Origin: JACJWR01 sp963752505
GTDB lineage: Bacteria; Actinomycetota; Actinomycetes; S36-B12; UBA10799
DNA: 64,000 nucleotides
Reading direction: 5' to 3'
Assembly: GCA_963752505.1 (NCBI GenBank)
Contig: CAVVYM010000004.1
Span: 247,697 to 311,696 of the forward strand
This document shows, in pieces, positions 41,658 through 49,487 of this stretch (its first letter is position 1; each line of letters begins with the position of its first letter). The translations under genes were made by a program, and so were the position numbers. The notes beneath the pieces were generated by a model. That model was not told the origin of the DNA, made no database searches, and worked only from the letters and a program-made list of their open reading frames with translations.

Positions 41658-44159
41658 ATGTTCGAACGGTTTACCGACCGCGCTCGCCGAGTCGTCGTGC
41701 TCGCCCAAGAAGAGGCGCGCATGCTCAATCACAACTACATCGGCACCGAACACATCCTGCTCGGTCTCATTCACGAGGGTGAAGGTGTCGCAGCCAAGGC
41801 GCTGGAGTCGCTGGGAATCTCGCTGGAGGCGGTGCGCAGCCAGGTTGAGGAGATCATCGGCCAGGGCCAGCAGGCGCCCTCCGGTCACATCCCCTTCACC
41901 CCGCGGGCCAAGAAGGTTCTCGAGCTCTCGCTGCGCGAGGCGCTCCAGTTGGGGCACAACTACATCGGCACGGAGCACATCCTGCTCGGGCTGATCCGCG
42001 AAGGTGAGGGCGTGGCGGCCCAGGTGCTCGTCAAGCTCGGTGCCGATCTCAATCGGGTGCGTCAGCAGGTCATCCAGCTTCTCGCCGGCTACCAGGGCAA
42101 GGAGCCCGCCGCCGCGGGTGCGCCGCAGGAGGGCACGCCCAGCACGTCGCTGGTGCTCGATCAGTTCGGGCGCAACCTCACCCAGGCCGCCCGCGAGAGC
42201 AAGCTCGACCCGGTCATTGGCCGGGAGAAGGAGATCGAGCGGGTCATGCAGGTGCTCAGCCGCCGCACCAAGAACAACCCGGTGCTCATCGGCGAGCCCG
42301 GGGTCGGCAAGACCGCGGTGGTCGAGGGCCTCGCCCAGATGATCGTGCGCAACGAAGTCCCCGAGACCCTCAAGGACAAGCAGCTCTACACCCTCGACCT
42401 CGGGTCGCTGGTGGCCGGTTCTCGCTACCGCGGTGACTTCGAGGAGCGGTTGAAGAAGGTCCTGAAGGAAATCAGGACCCGCGGTGACGTCATCCTGTTC
42501 ATCGACGAGATGCACACTCTGGTGGGAGCGGGTGCAGCCGAGGGCGCGATCGACGCCGCGAGCATCCTCAAGCCCATGCTGGCCCGCGGTGAACTGCAGA
42601 CCATTGGGGCCACGACACTCGACGAATACCGCAAGTACGTCGAGAAGGACGCGGCGTTGGAGCGCCGGTTCCAGCCGATTCAGGTCAATGAGCCGTCGCT
42701 GGCCCACACGATCGAGATCCTCAAGGGCCTGCGAGACCGCTACGAATCGCACCACAAGGTGACCATCACGGATGCCGCGCTGGTGGGTGCGGCGACGATG
42801 GCCGACCGCTACATCAACGACCGCTACCTGCCCGACAAGGCCATCGACCTGATCGATGAGGCCGGCTCCCGGCTGCGCATCCGCCGCATGACCGCGCCGC
42901 CGGACCTGCGCGAGTTCGACGACCGCATCGCCAATGTGCGTCGCGAGAAGGAGTCCGCCATCGACGCGCAGGACTTCGAGAAAGCTGCCCGCCTGCGCGA
43001 CGACGAGAAGACCCTGATGGTCGAGAAGGCCGAGCGCGAGACGGAATGGAAGGCCGGCGACCTCGACGTCGTCGCCGAGGTCGACGAGGAGCTCATTGCC
43101 GAGGTGTTGGCCACCGCGACCGGGATTCCGGTGTTCAAGCTCACCGAGGAGGAGTCCCAGCGACTACTGCGCATGGAGACCGAACTCCACAAGCGCGTCA
43201 TTGGCCAGGAGCAGGCCATCCACGCGTTGTCGCAAGCGATCCGTCGCACCCGGGCGGGGCTGAAGGATCCCAAGCGGCCCGGTGGCTCGTTCATCTTCGC
43301 CGGCCCGTCCGGTGTCGGAAAGACGGAGCTCAGCAAGACGCTGGCCGAGTTCCTGTTCGGCGATGAGGACGCACTCGTCGCGCTGGACATGAGCGAGTAC
43401 TCGGAGAAGCACACCGTGTCGCGGCTGTTCGGCTCGCCGCCAGGCTACGTGGGATACGAAGAGGGCGGCCAGCTCACGGAGAAGGTGCGGCGCAAGCCGT
43501 TCTCGGTGGTGCTGTTCGACGAGGTCGAGAAGGCCCACCCGGACATCTTCAACTCGCTGCTGCAGATCCTCGAAGACGGTCGCCTCACGGATTCGCAAGG
43601 CCGCATGGTCGACTTCAAGAACACCGTGATCATCATGACCACGAACCTGGGTACCCGTGACATCGCCAAGGGCCTCAACCTCGGTTTCGCCAACGCAGAC
43701 GACACCAAGACGTCTTACGAGCGCATGAAGGCCAAAGTCAACGATGAGCTGAAGGCGCACTTCCGACCCGAGTTCCTCAACCGCATCGACGACATCATCG
43801 TTTTCCACCAGCTCAGTCAGGCCGAGATTGTTGAGATCGTCGACTTGATGCTGGCGCGCCTCGATGAGCGCTTGCGCGACAAGGACATGGGCATCGAGCT
43901 GACCCAGCCAGCCAAGGAACTCCTCGCGAAGCGTGGCTACGACCCCGTGCTGGGTGCCCGGCCGTTGCGCCGCACCATCCAGCGCGAGATCGAGGATGCG
44001 CTGAGCGAGAAGATCCTGTTCGGCGAATTGCGTCCGGGCCAGATCGTGGTGGTCGGCGTCGAAGGCGAGGGCGAGGAGGCCGTCTTCACGTTCACCGGCG
44101 AGGACAAGGCGGAGATCGCTGACGTTCCGCCCATCGTGGCCGAGGGCACCGCCGAGTAG
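41658..44159 (+). CDS. clpC: ATP-dependent Clp protease, ATP-binding subunit ClpC
   Basis: The 833-residue AAA+ unfoldase feeds substrates to ClpP. A double Clp N-domain is at residues 1-145. The first AAA domain has Walker A GEPGVGKTA, and a UVR-like middle region is near 430-465 (DFEKAARLRDDEKTL). The second AAA domain has Walker A GPSGVGKTE and SPPGYVGYEEGGQLTE. The ATG is preceded by TAGGAGCAGCGA with AGGAG at the right distance. The C-terminus is short, as in actinobacterial ClpC1. A strong hairpin follows the stop. Confidence 0.97.
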   Translation: MFERFTDRARRVVVLAQEEARMLNHNYIGTEHILLGLIHEGEGVAAKALESLGISLEAVRSQVEEIIGQGQQAPSGHIPFTPRAKKVLELSLREALQLGHNYIGTEHILLGLIREGEGVAAQVLVKLGADLNRVRQQVIQLLAGYQGKEPAAAGAPQEGTPSTSLVLDQFGRNLTQAARESKLDPVIGREKEIERVMQVLSRRTKNNPVLIGEPGVGKTAVVEGLAQMIVRNEVPETLKDKQLYTLDLGSLVAGSRYRGDFEERLKKVLKEIRTRGDVILFIDEMHTLVGAGAAEGAIDAASILKPMLARGELQTIGATTLDEYRKYVEKDAALERRFQPIQVNEPSLAHTIEILKGLRDRYESHHKVTITDAALVGAATMADRYINDRYLPDKAIDLIDEAGSRLRIRRMTAPPDLREFDDRIANVRREKESAIDAQDFEKAARLRDDEKTLMVEKAERETEWKAGDLDVVAEVDEELIAEVLATATGIPVFKLTEEESQRLLRMETELHKRVIGQEQAIHALSQAIRRTRAGLKDPKRPGGSFIFAGPSGVGKTELSKTLAEFLFGDEDALVALDMSEYSEKHTVSRLFGSPPGYVGYEEGGQLTEKVRRKPFSVVLFDEVEKAHPDIFNSLLQILEDGRLTDSQGRMVDFKNTVIIMTTNLGTRDIAKGLNLGFANADDTKTSYERMKAKVNDELKAHFRPEFLNRIDDIIVFHQLSQAEIVEIVDLMLARLDERLRDKDMGIELTQPAKELLAKRGYDPVLGARPLRRTIQREIEDALSEKILFGELRPGQIVVVGVEGEGEEAVFTFTGEDKAEIADVPPIVAEGTAE

Positions 44160-44197
44160 TCCGTCGCGGGCCCGGCCGATGGGTCCGTGCTCCGAGG

Positions 44198-44227
44198 GTT
44201 CCCTGCCGCACAGATGCGGCGGGGAAC
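44198..44227 (+). terminator. strong hairpin after clpC
   Basis: Left arm GTTCCCTGCCGCA (44198-44210) and right arm TGCGGCGGGGAAC (44215-44227) pair at 12 of 13 positions plus one G-T, with a 4-base loop. It begins 38 bases after the clpC stop. There is no T-run, as is usual in high-GC actinobacteria. Confidence 0.65.
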
Positions 44228-44317
44228 TCTGCCTTCTGCGACCGCCGCTGCCGCGCGACCGGCGGCCGCGACTGAGGGTCGGTGGCGAACGCGGGTCTGG
44301 GTCGGGTTTTTGGTCTT

Positions 44318-44409
44318 GTTGATCTCCGGAAACCCGACTAGGGCCCGCGTTGATCTTCCGCGGCCCGACTGGGACCCGTGTTGATCTTCCGGCGCCCGGC
44401 TGGCCCCGC
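44318..44409. repeat. 31-base tandem repeat, three copies plus a partial fourth
   Basis: Units start at 44318, 44349 and 44380, each with GTTGATCTTCCGG or a close variant followed by a CCCGAC(T)-type half. A degenerate fourth begins at 44410 (GTCGATCACGG). The copies are similar but not identical, so the array is not very recent. Confidence 0.85.
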
Positions 44410-44442
44410 GTCGATCACGGCCCGAGCCCGGTCGTAGGTGGT

Positions 44443-44518
44443 GGGGTGTGGTGGGGCCGTCAGAAAAACCCACGAACCCGCACCAGTCGCAACCACGGAA
44501 GAGGCCCCACCACACCCC
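44443..44518. repeat. 16-base perfect inverted repeat with a 44-base loop
   Basis: GGGGTGTGGTGGGGCC (44443-44458) is exactly complementary to GGCCCCACCACACCCC (44503-44518). The loop has a short A-run (AGAAAAAC). As RNA this would be a long stem-loop near the 3' end of mutY transcripts coming from the other side. Confidence 0.8.
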
Positions 44519-44605
44519 GCCGGCGAAGGCCGGGAGCCACGACCGAAGGCCGGGAGCCCCACCGACGGCCGGGGCCCGGCGAAGGCCGGGGGTCCGACGG
44601 CCCCC

Positions 44606-45475
44606 TCAGATATCCCCAGGAAGCGCAAACCGCTCTGGTTCCACCGGATCCACCAACCCGTCGGAAACCAACGAGTCCAGCGCCCTGGCCAGCTGAATCC
44701 CGTCCGGCCAGAGTGCGTCGATCGCCTCCCGGGCCGCCGGGCCGGATCGCAGTTTTTCCACGATCAGCCCCCGCACCTGTCGGTCGGTTCCGGCGTAGCC
44801 CTGGGGTCGGGTGGTGCGCAGGTGGGCGTCGGGGCGGCCACGGGCCAACCAGCGGCAGCCGTCGGCCACACAGCAGGATTCGCACCGCGGTTCCTTCGCC
44901 GTACACACCAACTGGCCGAACTCCATGGTCGCGGCGGCCCACAGCGCCGGATCGCGGTCGGGGAGGTACCCCGCAGCCCGGCGCCGTTCGTCCGAAGTGA
45001 CGTGGGCCGGCGGGAAGGGTTGACCGTCGAAGTAGCGGGCATAGAACCGCCGAACGTTGACGTCGAGCACTGTGGCCCGGCCGCCGAAGGCGAAGCTCAC
45101 CACCGCTGCCGCGGTGTAGTCGCCGACACCTGGCAGAGCGACGAGGCTTTGGTAGTCACCGGGCACCTCCCCGGAGTGCTGCTCGACGATGACCCCGGCC
45201 GCCTCGTGGAGCCGCAAGGCCCGCCGGGGGTAGCCGAGCCGCCCCCACGCCTTGATGGCCTCCGAAACTGGTTCGGCCGCGAGGTCCGCCGGGGTGGGCC
45301 AGCGGTCCAGCCACGCCCGCCACACAGGCTCCACACGAGCGACAGGGGTCTGGGCCAGCATCACCTCGGACACCAACACACCCCACGGCGTCGGTGACTC
45401 CCGCCATGGAAGCGGCCGCCGGTTCTGGTCGAACCAGGTGACGACGCGTTCGTGCAGATCCGCGTTGCTCGACAT
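44606..45475 (-). CDS. mutY: A/G-specific adenine DNA glycosylase, short form
   Basis: The 289-residue enzyme removes adenine mispaired with 8-oxoguanine. The helix-hairpin-helix LPGVGDYTAAAV is followed by the catalytic Asp in VLDVNVRRF, and Glu in VSEVMLAQT is the other catalytic residue. The 4Fe-4S cysteines have the C-x6-C-x2-C-x5-C spacing (CTAKEPRCESCCVADGC). The C-terminal NUDIX-like domain that reads 8-oxoG in E. coli MutY is missing or replaced by about 70 unrelated residues; short forms are usual in actinobacteria. Confidence 0.95.
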   Translation of the reverse strand: MSSNADLHERVVTWFDQNRRPLPWRESPTPWGVLVSEVMLAQTPVARVEPVWRAWLDRWPTPADLAAEPVSEAIKAWGRLGYPRRALRLHEAAGVIVEQHSGEVPGDYQSLVALPGVGDYTAAAVVSFAFGGRATVLDVNVRRFYARYFDGQPFPPAHVTSDERRRAAGYLPDRDPALWAAATMEFGQLVCTAKEPRCESCCVADGCRWLARGRPDAHLRTTRPQGYAGTDRQVRGLIVEKLRSGPAAREAIDALWPDGIQLARALDSLVSDGLVDPVEPERFALPGDI

Positions 45476-45524
45476 GATTCAACGATGCTCGCATGCGTGT
45501 CCGAGTCTGGCGAAACCGGCGGGT

Positions 45525-45530
45525 TACCCT
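45525..45530 (+). promoter_or_regulatory. -10 hexamer of a leaderless secreted-protein gene
   Basis: TACCCT ends 7 bases before the GTG at 45538. Confidence 0.5.
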
Positions 45531-45537
45531 GTGAGGC

Positions 45538-46188
45538 GTGGATAGCCTGATGAAGCCGGTTGGCCCGGAGCCGCCCGCGGTGTACTGGCGGCGCCGCGCC
45601 GTGGTGGCCGTGGCAGTGTTGTTGGCGGTCATCCTCCTCGTCATTCTCTGGCCCTCCGGCGGCGATCCGACGCCCACCGCGGCCGAGGGCGATCCGACAG
45701 CCACGGCGTCGGCCTCCCCGAGCGCCAGCGAAACCGCTGCGTCACCGACCGCGAGCCCCAGCGCAAGCGCCAGCGCCTCGCCGTCGAGCACACAGGTGTC
45801 GGAGTGCTCAGACAGCGACCTGAACATCGAGACGAAGGTCGACACTGCCGATCCCAAGGTGGGTCAGCCGGTGAGCGTGTCGATGACCATCTCGAACATC
45901 TCCGAGGCCCCCTGCACCCGCGATGTGGGCCCGGTGGTCAACGAGTTTCTGATCACCTCGGGCGGCTACCGGGTGTGGTCGTCGGACGACTGCAACCCCG
46001 GGGGGCCATCGCAGGTCGAGACCATCCCCGCCGGCCAAGCATTCATGGTGCAGGCCGCGTGGCCAGCCATCGTGACGTCCCCGGGCTGCCCCTCTCCGCA
46101 GCAACCGGCACAGGCGGGCAGCTACAACGTGGCGGGAGCCAACGGGTCCGCCATCGGTACGTCGGCCAGCTTTGCGCTCAGCCAGTAG
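45538..46188 (+). CDS. membrane-anchored extracellular protein, Ser/Ala-rich stalk, unknown function
   Basis: The 216-residue protein has a short cytoplasmic N-terminus and one TM helix (AVVAVAVLLAVILLVILW). A low-complexity Thr/Ser/Ala/Pro stalk spans about 45-85, and a compact beta-rich outer domain follows. Four cysteines (CSDSDL, PCTRD, DDCNPGG, GCPSP) suggest two disulfides. The outer domain resembles the intracellular-proteinase-inhibitor/DUF4232-like beta-sandwiches found on actinobacterial surfaces. It lies where radA and mutY meet in this genome, between two minus-strand genes, as a single-gene unit. Confidence 0.8.
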   Translation: MDSLMKPVGPEPPAVYWRRRAVVAVAVLLAVILLVILWPSGGDPTPTAAEGDPTATASASPSASETAASPTASPSASASASPSSTQVSECSDSDLNIETKVDTADPKVGQPVSVSMTISNISEAPCTRDVGPVVNEFLITSGGYRVWSSDDCNPGGPSQVETIPAGQAFMVQAAWPAIVTSPGCPSPQQPAQAGSYNVAGANGSAIGTSASFALSQ

Positions 46189-46244
46189 CACCCGCTCCGC
46201 CGAAGCCGGCCCCCGCCCAGCGCCTGACCCCAGCGCCTGACCCC

Positions 46245-46260
46245 GGCGCGGCCGGGCGCC
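46245..46260. terminator. short hairpin between convergent genes
   Basis: GGCGC-GGCCGG-GCGCC can fold into a 5-base stem, preceded by two tandem AGCGCCTGACCCC units (about 46218-46244). It lies between the secreted-protein gene and the radA stop. The call is weak. Confidence 0.3.
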
Positions 46261-46276
46261 ACGGCTCGGCGACCGC

Positions 46277-47716
46277 TCAGCGCACGCTGGTGGCGGCCGA
46301 GGGCAGCCGTGCGACGTCGCCCTGCATCGGGTTGAGGCCCTCAAAGGCGGCGATGGCCCGACCCAACGTGGGCACCTCAATGAGCCTGCCGCCGGTCGCC
46401 TGACCGTTGACTCGTTTGCGGGTCCCCGGCGGCACCAGCAGCGTGCGGTGGCCCAGGCGGATGGCTTCGGCCACCCGCTCCCCGAGTTGCGGCACCGGTC
46501 GGATGTCGCCGGACAGCGTGACCTCCCCGATGATCGCCAGGTCAAGCGGGCTCAGCCCCATGCCGGTGGCCGAGAACAGCGCCAGGCAGATGGCCACGTC
46601 CGCGGCGGGATCGGAGAGTCGAATCCCGCCCACCGTGGCAAGGAAGACGTCCTGTTGATGCAGTTTGATCCCGGATGCGCGTTCGGTGACGGCGATGAGC
46701 ATGGCCGACCTTGCGCTGTCGAGGCCGGTCACAGCTCGCCGAGGGTTGGGTGCCGGCTGAGGCGTCACGAGGGCCTGCACCTCCGTGAGCAGGGCCCGAT
46801 TGCCCTCCATCGTCACGGTGACGCAGGTGCCCGGCACGGGCGCCTCGCGTTCACCGCGGAACAGCACGCTTGGGTCGAGGACCTCTCGCATGCCGATATC
46901 GGTCTGCTCGAAGGCCGCCACCTCAAGCGATCCGTAGCGGTTCTTCACAGTGCGCAGGAGGCGGAGTGCGGTACGGCGGTCGCCGTCGAGGCTGACCGTT
47001 GTATCGACGATGTGCTCGAGTGCCCGGGGGCCTGCCACGGTGGAGTCCTTGGTCACCTGACCCACCAAGATCACGGGGATCCCGCGGTTCTTGGCGACTC
47101 GGGTGAGGGTCTGTGCGACAGCCATCACCTGTGCGACACCACCGGCCCGGCCCTCCACGTCTGCGCTGGCGACGGTCTGTACCGAGTCGACGATCACCAG
47201 TGCCGCGTCCGGGTGGGCGTCGAGGTGGCCGATGATGTGTGCGAGGTCGGTGTCATCGGCGACCAGTAGGTGCTCGCTGGTGGCGCGAATGCGTCGGGCT
47301 CGAACCGCGATCTGCTGCACTGACTCCTCGCCGGACAAATACAGCACCGGGCGGGACGTGGTGCGTGCCACCGAATCAGCCACCGTGAGCAGCAGCGTGC
47401 TCTTGCCCGCCCCCGGCTCGCCGCTGAGCAGGAGTACCTGCCCGGCCACCAGCCCACCGCCGATGACCCGGTCGAATTCGCCCACTCCGCTGTGCAAACG
47501 CTCGGATGCGGGCGTTGCGATGACGTCGGACACCGCCGTTGCAGCGGTCGGCGGGGTAGCGCCGGCTGCAGTGGCTTTGAGGCCCGGCGCGGTGACGGCT
47601 GCTTCGCTCACCTCGGCGATCGTGCCGAACTCGCCGCACTTCGGGCACCGCCCCAACCACTTGATGGTGGTGGCTCCACACTCGGAGCACGCGTAGGACG
47701 AGGTGTTCTTGGCCAC
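46277..47716 (-). CDS. radA: DNA repair protein RadA (Sms), branch-migration ATPase
   Basis: The 479-residue protein has an N-terminal zinc finger (Cys10, Cys13, Cys24, Cys27), Walker A GEPGAGKST, and the RadA-specific KNRYG motif. A Lon-like C-terminal domain (GVGLSPLDLAIIGEVTLSG-type region) ends the protein. It processes recombination intermediates. The GTG at 47716 is chosen for the family start VAKNTSSYACSECG and the -10 hexamer upstream; the open frame runs back to 48037 without homology. disA, the usual neighbour in mycobacteria, is not present. Confidence 0.95.
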   Translation of the reverse strand: MAKNTSSYACSECGATTIKWLGRCPKCGEFGTIAEVSEAAVTAPGLKATAAGATPPTAATAVSDVIATPASERLHSGVGEFDRVIGGGLVAGQVLLLSGEPGAGKSTLLLTVADSVARTTSRPVLYLSGEESVQQIAVRARRIRATSEHLLVADDTDLAHIIGHLDAHPDAALVIVDSVQTVASADVEGRAGGVAQVMAVAQTLTRVAKNRGIPVILVGQVTKDSTVAGPRALEHIVDTTVSLDGDRRTALRLLRTVKNRYGSLEVAAFEQTDIGMREVLDPSVLFRGEREAPVPGTCVTVTMEGNRALLTEVQALVTPQPAPNPRRAVTGLDSARSAMLIAVTERASGIKLHQQDVFLATVGGIRLSDPAADVAICLALFSATGMGLSPLDLAIIGEVTLSGDIRPVPQLGERVAEAIRLGHRTLLVPPGTRKRVNGQATGGRLIEVPTLGRAIAAFEGLNPMQGDVARLPSAATSVR

Positions 47717-47723
47717 GACATGC

Positions 47724-47729
47724 AGGCTA
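47724..47729 (-). promoter_or_regulatory. -10 hexamer of leaderless radA
   Basis: On the minus strand TAGCCT ends 7 bases before the GTG at 47716. Confidence 0.5.
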
Positions 47730-47784
47730 TGCGGTGGGTCCGACTCTGCGCGGCAGGCGTGCGGGTGGGTGTGGAAGCGTGCGG

Positions 47785-48518
47785 TCAGTCGATCGGGTCG
47801 GCCGGATGGGGCAACGCTTCTGGCGCCGCGGCAATCAGGCGTACGAGCTCGTCGTAGGCGCGCTGGCCCATCAGGTGCACCAAGGTGGCCCGTTCCGAGA
47901 CGTACACCGGCTCGACCGCCGTGTGGGCTTCGGTGGCCCCCGAGCAGTACCAGTCCAGTTCGTGGCCGCCGGGACCCCAGCCGCGCCGGTCGTACTCCGT
48001 GATCACGACCACCTCGAGTTCGGTGCCGTCCGGCCACACCCGCTCCTCATAGTCGCGGCGCACAGGCAGTTGCCAGCACACGTCCGGCTTCGTCTCCTGC
48101 GGATCCACGCCGCGCTCGGCGGCGAGGTTGTGCAGCGCGCATCCAGCCCCCTGGCGAATCCTGGCGGATTGAGGAAGATGCAGCCACCGTTGACCACTCG
48201 GGTCTGTTCGTCGCCGTCCGCGTCCACGTCGAGGACCCCGTCGGCGGTGCCGGTGGCGAAGTTCACCCAGGTGTCCTCGGTCAGTTCTCCGGCCCACCCC
48301 AGCACCCGGTCGCGATCGTCGTCGTCGGAGAAGTGCGCCCCCAGCGTGCAGCAGCCGTTGTTCGGTGCCGTCGCGTAGATGCCGGGGCAGCCTTGGCCGA
48401 AGATGCAGTGCCAGCGGGAGGTGAGCCAGGTGGTGTCGCAGCGGAACAGCCGCCCGGGCTCGTCGGGGTCGGCGAATTCCAGCCAACTCCGGGGGAACTT
48501 GAGGTCGACCTCGGTCAC
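47785..48518 (-). pseudogene. cysteine-rich conserved protein (DUF3109-like), broken by one apparent frameshift
   Basis: The first frame (48518 to about 48150) has the cysteine segments WHCIFGQGCPGIYA and NNGCCTLGAHF and runs to GGCIFLNPPGFARG. The second frame then continues with GAGCALHNLAAERG and DVCWQLPVRRDYEERV, and stops at 47785. The break sits at a run of five C (48147-48151, plus strand); one more base would join both parts in a family-like way. Cys-rich proteins of this type are thought to bind metal or an Fe-S cluster, but their function is unknown. The GTG at 48518 is supported by a -10 hexamer. Confidence 0.75.
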
Positions 48519-48525
48519 GCCGTAC

Positions 48526-48531
48526 AGCGTA
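48526..48531 (-). promoter_or_regulatory. -10 hexamer of the leaderless Cys-rich gene
   Basis: On the minus strand TACGCT ends 7 bases before the GTG at 48518. It is back to back with the ppx hexamer. Confidence 0.5.
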
Positions 48532-48545
48532 GGCCCAACTACGGG

Positions 48546-48551
48546 TACCGT
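48546..48551 (+). promoter_or_regulatory. -10 hexamer of the leaderless ppx gene
   Basis: TACCGT ends 6 bases before the GTG at 48558. Confidence 0.5.
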
Positions 48552-48557
48552 GGTCGC

Positions 48558-49487
48558 GTGCGTCTAGGAGTCCTTGATGTCGGATCGAACACGGTCCACC
48601 TGCTCATCGTCGACGCACGCCATGGTGGCGCTCCGATCCCGGCCCACTCGCGCAAAACCGAACTGCGCCTCTCCGAGCACCTGACCGACACTGGTGAGGT
48701 GTCGCCGGCTGCGATCGGGATGCTCATAGATTTCGTCTCCGAGTCTGCGCGCATCGCGGAGGACGCCGGTGCATCGCAACTCACGGGCTTCGCCACCTCG
48801 GCGATTCGTGGTGCACCCAACGGCCCAGAAGTCATCGACGAGGTCGAGGCCGCCACCGGCGTGCAGCTGCAGCTGCTCAGCGGCGAGGACGAGGCCCGGC
48901 TGACGTTCCACGCGGTGCGTCGATGGTTCGGCTGGAGCAGCGGCACGTTGCTCGTGTTCGACATCGGCGGCGGATCCCTGGAGATTGCGGCTGGTGCCGA
49001 TGAGGAGCCCGACGAGGCGCTGTCCCTCGAACTCGGTGCCGGTCGGCTCACCCGACTCTTCATGACCGATGATCCGCCCGACGCCGAGCAGGTGCGGGCG
49101 CTGCGGCGCCACGTGCGCACCCAGGTGGCCTCCGCGGTCGGTCGCGTCGGCCGGGTGGGAACACCCGAGTTGGCAGTGGCAACGTCCAAGACCTTCCGCC
49201 AGCTGGCGCGCATCACGGGAGCGGCACCGTCCGCGCAGGGACCCTACGTGCGCCGTGCGTTGGAGCGCGACGATCTCGGCGACTGGCTACCCCGCATCGC
49301 CGCCATGACCGCCGCTGAGCGAGCCCGCCTGCCCGGCGTCTCGCAGGGGCGGTCGGCCCAGTTGGTCGCTGGCGCACTGGTGGCCGAGGCCTGCATGGAC
49401 ATCTTCGAAGTGCCGGAACTCGTGCTGTGCCCTTGGGCGCTGCGGGAGGGCGTCATCCTGAGCCAACTCGACGCCCTGGACGATTGA
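48558..49487 (+). CDS. ppx: exopolyphosphatase / pppGpp phosphohydrolase (Ppx/GppA)
   Basis: The 309-residue ASKHA-fold enzyme acts on polyphosphate or pppGpp. The phosphate-binding motifs are LGVLDVGSNTVHLLIVD and VFDIGGGSLEI. The length matches the short mycobacterial Ppx1 (Rv0496), which has only the N-terminal half of E. coli Ppx. The GTG at 48558 fits the hexamer upstream; the longer open frame to 48333 is not homologous. The P-type ATPase start overlaps the stop (TGATG). Confidence 0.93.
   Translation: MRLGVLDVGSNTVHLLIVDARHGGAPIPAHSRKTELRLSEHLTDTGEVSPAAIGMLIDFVSESARIAEDAGASQLTGFATSAIRGAPNGPEVIDEVEAATGVQLQLLSGEDEARLTFHAVRRWFGWSSGTLLVFDIGGGSLEIAAGADEEPDEALSLELGAGRLTRLFMTDDPPDAEQVRALRRHVRTQVASAVGRVGRVGTPELAVATSKTFRQLARITGAAPSAQGPYVRRALERDDLGDWLPRIAAMTAAERARLPGVSQGRSAQLVAGALVAEACMDIFEVPELVLCPWALREGVILSQLDALDD

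Larger units (their letters stand above)
44160..44605. other. 446-base gene-free gap rich in repeats (clpC-mutY)
   Basis: No open frame here has a credible start, family likeness or consistent codon use. The gap holds the clpC hairpin, a 31-base tandem array, a 16-base inverted repeat with a long loop, and several copies of GAAGGCCGGGAGCC-like sequence (44524-44600). Both flanking genes point into it, so it may be only a bidirectional termination zone that gathered repeats. Confidence 0.7.

Noticed and set aside
41517..42755. 412-codon minus-strand frame opposite clpC
   Set aside because: It is a mirror of clpC codons; the upstream gap contains repeats but no promoter for it.
44318..44428. 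Possible CRISPR array from the 31-base units
   Set aside because: The units are directly adjacent without spacers and there are no cas genes.
44438..45397. 319-codon plus-strand frame through the repeat gap and opposite mutY
   Set aside because: The first part is translated repeat and the rest is antisense mutY; no likeness to any protein is visible.
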